Below are positions 31,490 through 40,464 of a stretch of 64,000 nt of DNA, in pieces; position 1 is the stretch's first letter, and every line of letters begins with the position of its first letter. Source of the DNA: Yersinia rohdei ATCC 43380 (lineage in GTDB: Bacteria; Pseudomonadota; Gammaproteobacteria; Enterobacterales; Enterobacteriaceae); NCBI RefSeq assembly GCF_000173775.1, contig NZ_ACCD01000001.1:310001-374000 (forward strand). Reading direction: 5' to 3'. Both the position numbers and the translations under genes were made by a program. The notes below the pieces were generated by a model, which was not told where the DNA came from, searched no databases, and saw only the letters and a list, made by a program, of their open reading frames with translations.

Positions 31490-32032
31490 CTAACCAAGAG
31501 TCTTAAATGCCTTGATCCGCTGAAGATGGGGGGAAAGGTCTTTAAATTTGTGGTTTTGTTTTTCATCCCAGACAATTTCATAATAATGATGCAAATCACT
31601 GGCCGTGCGCTGACTATCGAGCATTTCATCATGGCGCGACAGCACCACCAGGCAACGATCGCGGTTTTTCTCACGAAAGTCATTGACGCACTTACTGGCG
31701 ATATCAATATATTCTTCTGGGCGATCAATTTTACCGCTCATATTATCTTGCGGATAAAGATTTGGGTTAAAAGCGACCTGGCGGATCCCACACAAAAAAC
31801 CAATACGTTCAGCCCAAAAACCACCTAATCCCACCCCACAAATCAGCGATTTTTCATCACCGCCTTGCTGAATGGCTTTATCGACTTCTTTCAGTAAATA
31901 CTGCATATCGTGGCGCGGATGCAAGGTGCTGTAACTGATAAAACGCACATCCGGATCAATGAATTGCAGTTGCAGGACTTTCTCGTGATTGCCAGGGCTG
32001 GTGGAATCAAAACCATGTAAATAAACGATCAT
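31490..32032 (-). CDS. ycfP: YcfP family alpha/beta-hydrolase-like protein
   Basis: 180 residues, UPF0227 family. Begins [11 protein letters not shown], the HG oxyanion motif of alpha/beta hydrolases; the family nucleophile position is in [15 protein letters not shown], where the usual Ser of GxSxG is replaced by Leu (GVGLGG), so esterase activity is doubtful. C-terminal His in NHKF. Co-oriented with nagZ 51 bp upstream, the conserved nagZ-ycfP pair of enterics. Function unproved. Confidence 0.92.
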   Translation of the reverse strand: MIVYLHGFDSTSPGNHEKVLQLQFIDPDVRFISYSTLHPRHDMQYLLKEVDKAIQQGGDEKSLICGVGLGGFWAERIGFLCGIRQVAFNPNLYPQDNMSGKIDRPEEYIDIASKCVNDFREKNRDRCLVVLSRHDEMLDSQRTASDLHHYYEIVWDEKQNHKFKDLSPHLQRIKAFKTLG

Positions 32033-32083
32033 ATTTATCCTCGCGACTTAGAACCCAAGTTCAAAATGGCAAATAAAACCGCC

Positions 32084-33112
32084 CTAATGAGATTGGCTCT
32101 TATGAGCATCCCAACGTTCGCTGAGTGCAGTTAATGCCTTATTCGCCTGCTGCCAACGCGATGATGCCATCAACGTCTGACGACTAAACTGCCCCGAATG
32201 ATACAAGCGCGCCAGTTGGTCTGCTTTGACCGGAGACAGGTTATCTAACACACTTACCGCGCCCTGACGGTTATTACACACCAGAATCATATCGCAGCCC
32301 GCATCCAAAGAAGCTTGCCCACGCTCGGCGTAATTCCCCATGATAGCAGCGCCTTCCATTGATAAATCATCTGAGAAAATGATGCCATCGAACCCTAGCT
32401 CTTGCCGCAGTATCGTTTGCAGCCAGTAGGCCGAACCACTCGCCGGACGTGCATCAGCTTCAGTATAAATCACGTGCGCGGGCATAATGGCGTCCAATAA
32501 TCCCCGCGCAATCAGTTCGCGAAATATAACCATATCATGAGTGCGGATTTCTGCCAGTGGCCGATTATCCCTTGGCGTTTCTTTATGTGAATCTGCCGTC
32601 ACGGCACCGTGCCCAGGGAAGTGCTTGCCGGTGGTTTTCATGCCCGCGCTATGCATCCCGCGAATAAAACACTCGGCCATATTCAGCGCCTGCTGGGGGT
32701 CGCTGTGGAATGAGCGCTCACCAATCGCTGCGCTAACATGACCAATATCCAATACTGGCGCAAAACTGATGTCGATATCCATGGCGACCATTTCAGCCGC
32801 CATTAACCAACCGGCCTCTTGGGCCAATTGCGCTGCTGTCGCCGCATCATTGATAGCCGCAAACGACTGAGCCGCAGGCAAGCGGGTAAATCCTTCACGA
32901 AAACGCTGCACCCGGCCCCCTTCCTGGTCAACGGCCACCACCAACCGCTCATGGGAGGCTGCTCTTATCTGACGAACCAGCTCGCGCAACTGCTCGGCGT
33001 CATGAAAATTGCGGCTAAATAAAATCAGACCGCCCACCAGTGGGTGTTTTAGAATTTCACGTTCTTCAGCATCCAGCTCATAGCTGGCAACATCTAGCAT
33101 TACTGGGCCCAC
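32084..33112 (-). CDS. nagZ: Beta-N-acetylglucosaminidase NagZ
   Basis: 342 residues, GH3, cytoplasmic. Removes GlcNAc from 1,6-anhydromuropeptides in murein recycling, which in many enterics also sets AmpR-controlled beta-lactamase induction. Signature [18 protein letters not shown] with the catalytic Asp/His pair, and nucleophile Asp in [12 protein letters not shown]. Start is GTG at 33112, aligned to E. coli (MGPVMLDV). Product GlcNAc is the substrate of NagK, also here. Confidence 0.96.
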   Translation of the reverse strand: MGPVMLDVASYELDAEEREILKHPLVGGLILFSRNFHDAEQLRELVRQIRAASHERLVVAVDQEGGRVQRFREGFTRLPAAQSFAAINDAATAAQLAQEAGWLMAAEMVAMDIDISFAPVLDIGHVSAAIGERSFHSDPQQALNMAECFIRGMHSAGMKTTGKHFPGHGAVTADSHKETPRDNRPLAEIRTHDMVIFRELIARGLLDAIMPAHVIYTEADARPASGSAYWLQTILRQELGFDGIIFSDDLSMEGAAIMGNYAERGQASLDAGCDMILVCNNRQGAVSVLDNLSPVKADQLARLYHSGQFSRQTLMASSRWQQANKALTALSERWDAHKSQSH

Positions 33113-33197
33113 GACAACTCCATTTCATTCCTCCAGATATTTGACGCCGCAGGGTTGCTCACCGCAGCGCCAATTCATTGGGAGGTATTGTTAAAAA

Positions 33198-34079
33198 TCA
33201 AAAGGATAAATTAAAACGCTGGCGCAAAGGTGCCGCCCATTGTAAAAACTCGTGACGCCCGGTCTGCTGCCAGCGCACTTCAAACCACATCAACATCAGG
33301 TAATCAATCCACGGCAACCATTGCTGTATCTGGCAGGATAAATAGTCAATATCATGATAACCCTGCTCACTGCGACAATAATGCTGTAAAAAAGTCTGTT
33401 GCTGTGGCCTAGACCAACCATTACCGCCAAACAATGCGGCGAGTTCGAGGGCAATATCGCCATCCGCCGCATATTCCCAATCAATTAATTTTAGCCCAGT
33501 TGACGTTACCAAGAGATTGCCGGGGTGAATATCCATATGTAGAGGTGCCAATTTCACCCGCCGTGGCAGCGCTCGGCGGACAAAGTCATGTTGGCATTGC
33601 TGCCAACTTGGTGAGCGGCGTTTGGGGTCAATCATGCCCCAATAGCGGATAAGCTGAGCACGTAAATTCAGTGGGTAGCCGCTGGCAGGTAAATGATGCA
33701 GACGGGCTATAAGTTGCGGCAGCTGAGAATTATTCGATAATTCAATAAATTGGTCTTGAGTGACAACGTCACCTTCAAGCCAGTTGACCACCAGCCAGTG
33801 CTGATTAGCGGCAATAATCGTTGGCGATAAATGGCAGCCCGCCACATGCCGCAACAGTTTTCGCTCGCGCCGCCGATTCACTCCTAGCTGGGTTTTCTGT
33901 GCCGATTGTTCGCGCGCCAGCCAGTCAATATTGGGGCCGGTGGATGAGCGGTAACAAATGCGCCAACTTTCGCCGGTCAAACCCACCACTGGGGTAATAT
34001 GACAATCGGCGATTTTCACCGCCGAATTTATGCTATTGATTAACGCCAGCAAAGAAGAATTAGCGGTTAACCGGGCCAT
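33198..34079 (-). CDS. thiK: Thiamine kinase
   Basis: 293 residues, choline/aminoglycoside-kinase fold. Phosphorylates salvaged thiamine to thiamine phosphate. Catalytic HMDIHPGNLLV (Brenner motif with Asp and Asn) and metal-binding LIDWEYAADGDIALELA are intact. Its 5' end overlaps lpoB by 20 bp, as in E. coli, suggesting translational coupling within ycfL-lpoB-thiK-nagZ. Confidence 0.93.
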   Translation of the reverse strand: MARLTANSSLLALINSINSAVKIADCHITPVVGLTGESWRICYRSSTGPNIDWLAREQSAQKTQLGVNRRRERKLLRHVAGCHLSPTIIAANQHWLVVNWLEGDVVTQDQFIELSNNSQLPQLIARLHHLPASGYPLNLRAQLIRYWGMIDPKRRSPSWQQCQHDFVRRALPRRVKLAPLHMDIHPGNLLVTSTGLKLIDWEYAADGDIALELAALFGGNGWSRPQQQTFLQHYCRSEQGYHDIDYLSCQIQQWLPWIDYLMLMWFEVRWQQTGRHEFLQWAAPLRQRFNLSF

Positions 34080-34641
34080 TACCTGACCAAATGATTTCGC
34101 CGGTTTGTACCTGCATCAATTGCATTTCAATGGTCGGCGACTTCACATCTCCCCGCACATCACTGTACAGCACATATTGGGCGCTAACATAACGGGCCAG
34201 ACCAATAGCTTTACTGCGCGAACCCAGGCTATCTTCTTCTGATAAACCCAGTGTTTGCTTAGCAACAGCCAATTGCTGCGGTGAAATCAACACAAACTTT
34301 TTATTGGATGCCAGCACTTTATGCAAGGCTGAGGTGGCTTTTGCCGTGGGTAATGCCCCATTAGTGTTATTTTTAACGCTATCGAGCAACAATATGCTGC
34401 CATTCGCCACTTCGTTGCTATTTACCATTTGAGCAACCAAAGGTTCCAAACTGGCGGCCCAGTCCATTGATGGCTGCATTTTAGGTGGTTGCGGCACAGT
34501 ATCTACCGGTGGAGGTGTCTCAACAACGGGTGGTGTGACCGGTTCAATGGTAACGGGGGGCGTGGTTGGCTCAACCGGTGGACGAGTCATACACCCCGTC
34601 AGCACCAGTGCTGCCAGAGCCACAGATAAATACCTTTTCAT
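34060..34641 (-). CDS. lpoB: Outer-membrane lipoprotein LpoB, activator of PBP1b
   Basis: 193 residues. Lipoprotein signal with lipobox LTGC (Cys17) and Met at +2, so it is sorted to the outer membrane by LolCDE, also in this window. A proline/threonine-rich linker (PPVEPTTPPVTIEPVTPP) of about 50 residues spans the periplasm, followed by the globular domain that docks on the UB2H domain of PBP1b and stimulates murein synthesis. Confidence 0.95.
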   Translation of the reverse strand: MKRYLSVALAALVLTGCMTRPPVEPTTPPVTIEPVTPPVVETPPPVDTVPQPPKMQPSMDWAASLEPLVAQMVNSNEVANGSILLLDSVKNNTNGALPTAKATSALHKVLASNKKFVLISPQQLAVAKQTLGLSEEDSLGSRSKAIGLARYVSAQYVLYSDVRGDVKSPTIEMQLMQVQTGEIIWSGNGPVNR

Positions 34642-34664
34642 TGTCCCACTCCACTTGCGATTTG

Positions 34665-35051
34665 TTATAAGAATAGATAGAGGCGCGCACTGTGCGCATT
34701 AAAATTATTATTAACAGATTGGATATCCACATCATCACCTGGCGCAAGGATAATAGAGCGCGGTGCTTCCAGCGGCGGCACATCCAGTCCCTGCTTATCA
34801 TACCAATAAAAACGATAGTTTATTTTTATTGGTTTATTCTGGCTATTGGTGACAACCGAACGAGCAATATTATTGCCCCCTGAGGAGGAAATAGCCGGCT
34901 GGGATGCCAAAATCCCCGCCGTCAGTACCGACGAGTCCATTACCACGGTTTGCTGCTGATTAACCGCAATCCCTTTTGGGCTACTGCACCCCAGCAATGT
35001 CACTATGCTCGCGAACACCATTACCGGTAAAAACGCCTTCGAACAGCGCAT
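34665..35051 (-). CDS. ycfL: YcfL lipoprotein
   Basis: 128 residues with a lipobox LLGC (Cys22), Ser at +2, so outer-membrane anchored. The mature domain (DUF1425-type) has KINYRFYWYDKQGLDVPP, a short beta-sandwich. Conserved upstream neighbour of lpoB in enterics; it may act in the same envelope process but no role is established. 23 bp before lpoB. Confidence 0.9.
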   Translation of the reverse strand: MRCSKAFLPVMVFASIVTLLGCSSPKGIAVNQQQTVVMDSSVLTAGILASQPAISSSGGNNIARSVVTNSQNKPIKINYRFYWYDKQGLDVPPLEAPRSIILAPGDDVDIQSVNNNFNAHSARLYLFL

Positions 35052-35064
35052 AAGCGCTTACCTC

Positions 35065-35136
35065 AAATCGTTATGTGGCTATAAATCGTTATGTGCCGAT
35101 AAATATTTATCTAGCTTTAAATAGTTATGTGACTAT
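35065..35136. repeat. 18-bp tandem array, four copies, running into the hinT stop
   Basis: Units at 35065, 35083, 35101 and 35119; consensus AAATCGTTATGTGGCTAT. Copies 1 and 2 differ at 3 positions, copy 4 is close, copy 3 is worn (AAATATTTATCTAGCTTT). The hinT TAG codon (35133-35135) lies in copy 4. Confidence 0.8.
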
Positions 35137-35486
35137 TTATGCGCCAGTAAAGCACCCAAATCGCGACCACCGACTAAATGCATATGGATATGGTAAACCA
35201 CCTGCCCGGCATGACGATTGCAATTGATAATGAGACGATAGCCGTCCTCTGCGATGCCTTCCTGCTCAGCAAGTTTTGCCGCCACAGTTATCATTCGGCC
35301 CAGTGTTGCTTCGTGTTCAGCAGTGACGTCATTCACTGTAGGAATCAGAATGTTGGGAACGATTAAAATATGGGTTGGTGCCTGCGGCGCAATATCACGA
35401 AACGCGGTCACCAGTTCATCCTGGTAAACCACGTCGGCAGGAATTTCACGGCGGATAATTTTACTGAAAATCGTTTCTTCGGCCAT
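35133..35486 (-). CDS. hinT: HIT-family purine nucleoside phosphoramidase HinT
   Basis: 117 residues. Hydrolyses AMP-lysine and other adenosine phosphoramidates, including by-products of aminoacyl-adenylates. Histidine triad HIHMHL near the C-terminus is intact. Start ATG at 35486 ([19 protein letters not shown]). It ends LAHK and lacks the last two residues (GL) of the E. coli protein; the stop codon belongs to the downstream 18-bp repeat. Confidence 0.95.
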   Translation of the reverse strand: MAEETIFSKIIRREIPADVVYQDELVTAFRDIAPQAPTHILIVPNILIPTVNDVTAEHEATLGRMITVAAKLAEQEGIAEDGYRLIINCNRHAGQVVYHIHMHLVGGRDLGALLAHK

Positions 35487-35563
35487 AACGCATTTCCTTG
35501 AAAAGGATAACAATGGGAATACGTAGTATGAGCGACAATTTCTATTGATTTCAACCTCAATCA

Positions 35564-36382
35564 TTAGCCACGGGCATAAGCTGCTGCTTTTTCAAACAAA
35601 GCTTGTTCCGGGCGAATCCCCGTATACAGCACAAATTGCTCAACCGCCTGAATAGCAAAGACTTCAGCACCCGTAATGACTGTTTTACCTTGCGTTTTGG
35701 CATAACTTATCAATGGGGTGATCGCGGGCAATGCCACCACATCAAAAATAACCTCAGCCTGACTCACCGCCGCTTCAGTAAAGGCCATGCTATCGGCAGC
35801 TTTACCGCCAGACATGCCCACAGGAGTGGCATTGATTAACATGTCAGCCTTTATACCGTGCATATCGGGTTGATACTGATAACCAGATTGATCAGCTAAT
35901 TGCTTACCGGTTTTTTCATTCGTCGCGACAATAAACCCCTGCTTAAAACCGGCATTTTTTAGTGCAAATGCCACTGCTTTGGCCATACCACCACTGCCAC
36001 GCAGGGCAAAAACCTTATCGGTCGGGACGCGATACGCCTGTAACAATTTGGCGATGGCAATATAGTCCGTGTTATAGGCTTTCAGATAACCATCAGTATT
36101 AACCAAGGTGTTAACCGAATTAATTGCAGCGGCTGATGAATCCAACTCATCCACCAGGGGAATAACAGCCTCTTTAAAGGGCATAGAAATGGCGCAACCA
36201 CGGAACCCCAGCGCCTTGACGCCACCAATTGCCGCGGCCAGGTCGGTGGTGGTGAATGCCTTATACAAGTAATCAAGATCCAAGGCGTCGTACAAATAAT
36301 TATGAAAACGCGTGCCAAAATTGCTGGGTCTGGCCGCCAGAGAAATGCACACTTGGGTATCTTTGTTTAAGTAGCGGGTCAT
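35564..36382 (-). CDS. Shikimate dehydrogenase-like protein (SDH-L / HI0607 type)
   Basis: 272 residues, the size of AroE-family enzymes. The N-terminal substrate domain keeps the key Lys in SMPFKEAV and Asp in AYNTDYIAI; the NADP domain begins at [16 protein letters not shown], a degenerate GxGGxxxA, and [11 protein letters not shown]. The pattern ([17 protein letters not shown]) fits the SDH-L subgroup known from Haemophilus HI0607, which has weak shikimate activity and unknown true substrate, rather than AroE or YdiB. ATG at 36382 with AAAGGTG upstream. Not in E. coli at this place; divergent from the SgrR-like gene. Confidence 0.8.
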   Translation of the reverse strand: MTRYLNKDTQVCISLAARPSNFGTRFHNYLYDALDLDYLYKAFTTTDLAAAIGGVKALGFRGCAISMPFKEAVIPLVDELDSSAAAINSVNTLVNTDGYLKAYNTDYIAIAKLLQAYRVPTDKVFALRGSGGMAKAVAFALKNAGFKQGFIVATNEKTGKQLADQSGYQYQPDMHGIKADMLINATPVGMSGGKAADSMAFTEAAVSQAEVIFDVVALPAITPLISYAKTQGKTVITGAEVFAIQAVEQFVLYTGIRPEQALFEKAAAYARG

Positions 36383-36529
36383 ATTTTCACCTTTAATCAT
36401 CATGTTACTTTGCCAGCTACCGCCTTGCTGCCTACGCGGTAAGCCGCCAACACTTGTCGAGAGGAAAATTATCGGCTAAAAAGATGATATGAAAAACTGC
36501 TGACTTTCAGCCAACTGAGTTCCTCTTTT

Positions 36530-38332
36530 ATGACCAGCCGCCGTCTTGAACAACAATATTTGCGCTTACTGAATCTGGTCGGTGTGCAATCGATTGAAAT
36601 TACACTGCAGGAATTGGCGGATAAACTCAGCTGCACCAAGCGCCACATGCGGACTTTACTCGTTCAGATGCAACAAGCTGGCTGGTTAACCTGGCAAGCA
36701 GAAGCGGGTCGTGGCCGCCGGTCACATTTACAACTATTGCGGAACACTCATCAATTATTGATTGAAAAAGCGGAACAGTTGCTAGACGCCGGTGATTTCA
36801 ATGGCGCTATTGCATTGTTGGGTAAGGATAAACAGCTCATTACCCCTTTGCTGCGGGCCAAGTTAGGGTATCGGGTTCGTGATGACTACCAAGCCTTACG
36901 TATTCCTTACTACCGCAGCATGCCAAATCTTTATCCCGGCACCCCACTTCGCCGCTCTGAGCTGCACTTAGTCCGACAAATATTTAACGGGCTGACACGG
37001 ATTAATGAAGAAAATGGCGAAGCGACCCCTGATTTAGCGCACCGCTGGCGTAATCTTAGCCCCCTACACTGGCGTTTTTATTTACGTCCAGGAGTGCAGT
37101 TTCATGATGGGCGCGAGCTTTCCAGCCGTGACGTCGTCAGTTCATTAACCCGCAGTGCCACCTCGCCCCTGTTTGCACATATCCAACAGGTCGAGCAGCA
37201 TGGCGCACTCAGCATTGATATCAAACTTAGCCACCCAGACCCTCAGCTCCCCTTACTGCTGGCCCATCACCGCGCCCTTATCTTGCCAGAAGACCATGCC
37301 TCACAGCCGGATTTTGCCTCTCACCCCGTGGGCACTGGGCCTTATCGGGTAGCTGAAAATGATGACTGGCATTTGCAACTGAAATCCTTTGACCATTATT
37401 TTGGCTTTCGTGGTCTGCTGGATGAAGTCGAGGTGCTCATCTTCCCTGATCTGGCGCGCCAGCAAGAGCGCCTCCCTGCTGATTCACCGGCGGTGCTATC
37501 AGAACAACTGAATATGGCCAATATCCAAAGCGCCACCTGGCTGAGCTCCAGTATTAGTGATATTGATTATGTTGCTGGTTTCGCCGCCAGTCTGACGGGT
37601 AAACCCTCCGACTCAACACAGGAAATGTTTCTCGAACGCGGCGGATATTTTTTGCTCTGTGATAGCCGCTCGCCCCACTGGCACAACATTAAGCAGCGGC
37701 GCTGGCTGCGAGAAACACTCAATCCTTATAATCTTATCCAACGTCTCATTGAACCCATTCGCCCTTTTTGGGTACCTGCCAGCAGTGTATTACCCACATG
37801 GTTTCACATGATTGATTCAGGCGATAAATGCCCCCCTTTCCCTGCAAGAGCAGAGCTGGCGGTTCATAACATGCCAGTATTAACCATGGCTTATCATAGC
37901 CAGCACCCTGAATACACAATGCTAATCGCTGAAATAACACATATTTTGGCCATGCAGGGCATTAAATTAGATGCTATTGAGTTGGATTACGCAACCTGGG
38001 CCAGCGGTGCTGCCAATGTGGATTTATGGTTGGGGACGGTGAATTTTTCGGTTCCGGAAGCATGGAATGTCGGTGCCTGGTTATTGGGTTCCCCACTGCT
38101 GCACCACTCCATTACTGGCGGTGACCAAGCCAAATTACAGGCCTATTTACACCAGTGGCGTAGCCAATCCCTTGATAGTGAACAATTAATCAGAAAAGTA
38201 ATTGGCAGTGGTTGGTTACAGCCATTATTCCACCACTGGATGCGCCTAAAAGCCCCCGAGCAAGCCCAAGGGGTACACTTAAATAATCTGGGCTGGTTTG
38301 ATTTCCAAACCACCTGGCTGGAGCCAGAATAA
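36530..38332 (+). CDS. SgrR-family transcriptional regulator
   Basis: 600 residues (E. coli SgrR 551). N-terminal winged helix (ITLQELADKLSCTKRHMRTL, residues about 23-42, then WLTWQAEAGRGRRS) joined to a solute-binding-protein domain like that of oligopeptide/nickel ABC receptors (GLTRINEENGE, LHWRFYLRPGVQFHDGREL, SHPVGTGPYRV, C-terminal LGWFDFQTTWLEPE). No signal peptide, so the binding domain senses a cytoplasmic ligand. E. coli SgrR activates the sRNA SgrS during sugar-phosphate stress. Here the gene is tail-to-tail with ptsG, the main SgrS target. The other E. coli paralogue, YbaE, is less similar. Confidence 0.85.
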   Translation: MTSRRLEQQYLRLLNLVGVQSIEITLQELADKLSCTKRHMRTLLVQMQQAGWLTWQAEAGRGRRSHLQLLRNTHQLLIEKAEQLLDAGDFNGAIALLGKDKQLITPLLRAKLGYRVRDDYQALRIPYYRSMPNLYPGTPLRRSELHLVRQIFNGLTRINEENGEATPDLAHRWRNLSPLHWRFYLRPGVQFHDGRELSSRDVVSSLTRSATSPLFAHIQQVEQHGALSIDIKLSHPDPQLPLLLAHHRALILPEDHASQPDFASHPVGTGPYRVAENDDWHLQLKSFDHYFGFRGLLDEVEVLIFPDLARQQERLPADSPAVLSEQLNMANIQSATWLSSSISDIDYVAGFAASLTGKPSDSTQEMFLERGGYFLLCDSRSPHWHNIKQRRWLRETLNPYNLIQRLIEPIRPFWVPASSVLPTWFHMIDSGDKCPPFPARAELAVHNMPVLTMAYHSQHPEYTMLIAEITHILAMQGIKLDAIELDYATWASGAANVDLWLGTVNFSVPEAWNVGAWLLGSPLLHHSITGGDQAKLQAYLHQWRSQSLDSEQLIRKVIGSGWLQPLFHHWMRLKAPEQAQGVHLNNLGWFDFQTTWLEPE

Positions 38333-38724
38333 CAATGGCTGATATTAACCCGCTAGAATCAATTGAGAATAAACATTAATATCGCAGAAAATAGTGAGTT
38401 ATTTTATATAGATACTTAATTTAGAACAGGCAATAACATAACTTACTTTCCTTAATGGACTAAACCAAGAAATCAACCTTAACATCTCGCTGATGATCGC
38501 CCTGATCCGCTCACGGGGGTTGGGTAAATGCTTTTTAAACTGGCCTGGAAGTTTTTAGATTTAAATGCTAAATGGCGAGAGTCGGTAAAATAGTGTCCCG
38601 CCCCAGCCGCAATAATACCGCCACCCTACCCCGTGTTCTGTTTTTGCCGGGGCATTTGGAATCAATGTAAAAACCACAAAAAAAGGGAGGCTTTCGCCTC
38701 CCTTTTGCACTCCCCGAACCTGAA
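38333..38724. other. sgrR-like/ptsG convergent intergenic region
   Basis: 392 bp. No supported gene; a 21-codon frame at 38528-38593 has a poor ribosome site. No SgrS-like seed complementary to the ptsG ribosome site was recognised. The shared terminator is at its right end. Confidence 0.5.
38681..38706. terminator. Bidirectional terminator of ptsG and the sgrR-like gene
   Basis: AAAAGGGAGGC-TTTC-GCCTCCCTTTT, with A and T runs on both sides, so it works on either strand. Confidence 0.85.
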
Positions 38725-40158
38725 TTAATGGTTACGAATATATTCGTCCATATCTGTTTTCAAGTTATCAGATTTAGTCCCGAAGATGGCTTGAACACCG
38801 GAGCCTGCAACAACCACGCCCGCAGCACCCAGTTTCTTCAGACCCGCTTGGTCAACCTTGGTGATATCCGCCACGCTGACACGCAGACGGGTAATACAAG
38901 CATCCAAGTTAGTGATGTTTTCTTTACCGCCGAATGCATTGACCAGTGCCGCAGACATTTCTGTGCCGCCCTGTACAGTCTGCTCGGTAGCATTGTCTTC
39001 ACGACCCGGTGTTTTCAGATTCAGTTTGGAAATCAACACACGGAAGATGGTGTAGTACACCAGACCGTAGCAGATACCTACCAGAGGGAACAGCCAGATA
39101 CGGCTACTGTTGCCACTCAATACCACGAAGTCAATCAAGCCGTGGGAGAAGCTGGTACCGTCACGCATGCCCAACAGAATACAGATTGGGAAGGCCAACC
39201 CTGCCAAGATTGCATGAATAACATACAAAATTGGTGCCACGAACATGAAGGAGAATTCGATTGGCTCGGTAATACCGGTCAGGAATGAGGTCAGTGCTGC
39301 GGAGATCATGATCCCGCCCACTTTTGCCCGGTTTTCAGGTTTAGCTGAATGCCAGATGGCAATCGCTGCTGCTGGTAAACCGTACATTTTAAACAGGAAT
39401 CCACCAGACAGTTTACCCGCAGTTGGGTCACCCGCCATATAACGTGGAATGTCACCGTGGAATACCTGGCCCGCAGCATTGGTGTATTCACCAATTTGCA
39501 TTTGGAATGGTACGTTCCAGATATGGTGCAGACCGAATGGAACCAACGCACGTTCAACAACGCCGTAGATACCAAAGGCTACAACAGAGTTCTGGTAAGC
39601 TGCCCATTGAGAGAATGTCTGGATAGCCGTGCCGATAGGTGGCCAGATGAAGGCCAGAATCACACCCACGAAGATCGCGGTGAAACCAGAAATAATCGGA
39701 ACGAAACGTTTACCCGCAAAGAAGCCCAGATAGTCAGGTAACTGAATACGGTAGAAGCGGTTAAACATGTAGGCGGCTATGGCACCAGCAATAATCCCGC
39801 CCAGTACCCCAGTATCAGCCAAATGCTTAGCAGCAATTTCTTCTGCTGGCAGATGCAAGACCAGTGGCGCGACAACCGCCATGGTTTTTACCATGATGCC
39901 GTAAGCAACAACTGCCGCTAACGCCGATACACCGTCGTTATTGGTAAAGCCAAGTGCAACGCCAATAGCAAAAATCAATGCCATATTAGCAAAAACGGAA
40001 CCGCCCGCTTCTGCCATCACGTGAGAGACTACCGAAGGTAGCCAGCTAAAATTCGCGGAACCGACACCCAGCAGAATACCTGCGATGGGTAAAACGGATA
40101 CCGGTAGCATTAGCGATTTACCGACCTTTTGCAGGTTTGCAAATGCGTTCTTAAACAT
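38725..40158 (-). CDS. ptsG: Glucose PTS permease, enzyme IICB(Glc)
   Basis: 477 residues, same length as E. coli PtsG. Imports and phosphorylates glucose. EIIC domain of about 390 residues with 8-10 membrane segments, including [10 protein letters not shown] for sugar binding, linker [11 protein letters not shown], then EIIB with the phosphorylated Cys421 ([13 protein letters not shown]). Phosphate comes from EIIA(Glc). The dephosphorylated EIIB sequesters the repressor Mlc. Upstream leader carries CRP, Mlc and SgrS-target features. Confidence 0.97.
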   Translation of the reverse strand: MFKNAFANLQKVGKSLMLPVSVLPIAGILLGVGSANFSWLPSVVSHVMAEAGGSVFANMALIFAIGVALGFTNNDGVSALAAVVAYGIMVKTMAVVAPLVLHLPAEEIAAKHLADTGVLGGIIAGAIAAYMFNRFYRIQLPDYLGFFAGKRFVPIISGFTAIFVGVILAFIWPPIGTAIQTFSQWAAYQNSVVAFGIYGVVERALVPFGLHHIWNVPFQMQIGEYTNAAGQVFHGDIPRYMAGDPTAGKLSGGFLFKMYGLPAAAIAIWHSAKPENRAKVGGIMISAALTSFLTGITEPIEFSFMFVAPILYVIHAILAGLAFPICILLGMRDGTSFSHGLIDFVVLSGNSSRIWLFPLVGICYGLVYYTIFRVLISKLNLKTPGREDNATEQTVQGGTEMSAALVNAFGGKENITNLDACITRLRVSVADITKVDQAGLKKLGAAGVVVAGSGVQAIFGTKSDNLKTDMDEYIRNH

Positions 40159-40161
40159 AGT

Positions 40162-40184
40162 TGAGTGAGCTCCTGAGTAATAGT
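40162..40184 (-). promoter_or_regulatory. ptsG ribosome site and presumed SgrS pairing site
   Basis: On the minus strand ACTCAGGAGCTCACTC lies just before the ptsG ATG. In E. coli the equivalent ACTCAGGAGCACTCTC is the SgrS base-pairing target that blocks translation. Confidence 0.6.
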
Positions 40185-40265
40185 ACTTTTCTGCTTTTTC
40201 TCGCGTTTTTTGGCATTACAAAGTGGGGAGTAAGCCTTTGCGAATAAGGGTGTCTAAAGCACCCC

Positions 40266-40293
40266 TTTAATTTTTACGAAGAGTAAAATAAAT
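40266..40293 (-). promoter_or_regulatory. Mlc-type operator at the ptsG transcription start
   Basis: Minus strand TTATTTTACTCTTCGTAAAA, followed by ATTAAAGGGG. It is near identical to the E. coli ptsG P1/Mlc operator region (TTATTTTACTCTGTGTAAT, as I recall). Confidence 0.6.
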
Positions 40294-40306
40294 AGCCTGC
40301 TTAATG

Positions 40307-40322
40307 TTTGATGGCAGTCACG
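40307..40322 (-). promoter_or_regulatory. CRP site of ptsG
   Basis: Minus strand CGTGACTGCCATCAAA, matching the known E. coli ptsG site (CGTGATAGCCGTCAAA) at most positions and spaced alike from the start region. Confidence 0.6.
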
Positions 40323-40464
40323 TTTCTTTCAAGAAGGCGCTTATAATGTTCCAAAACGCGTACTTTTTGTAAAAAAACGTCAATAAATTCTACTCTCACC
40401 CAATAATTCGGGTGAGAACAGTACTCGTTTCGGCGATTAATTACGAGCTTAAAAAAAAGTATTA

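Larger units (their letters stand above)
40159..40464. other. ptsG promoter and leader region
   Basis: 306 bp, strikingly like the E. coli ptsG leader on the minus strand. Contains the CRP site, the Mlc operator and start region, a leader hairpin (AAGGGGTG...CACCCTT, 40245-40268) and the SgrS target. A further hairpin TCTCACCC/GGGTGAGA (40394-40417) probably ends the tatD-like transcript. Confidence 0.65.

Noticed and set aside
36383-36529. Possible SgrS sRNA upstream of the sgrR-like gene (contains ACTGAGTTCCTC)
   Set aside because: Only about six bases could pair with the ptsG site and no terminator follows; not enough.
38528-38593. 21-codon frame (starts MLFKLAWKFLD) between the sgrR-like gene and ptsG, considered as an SgrT-like peptide
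   Set aside because: Does not resemble SgrT, has a poor ribosome site, and no SgrS seed is next to it.
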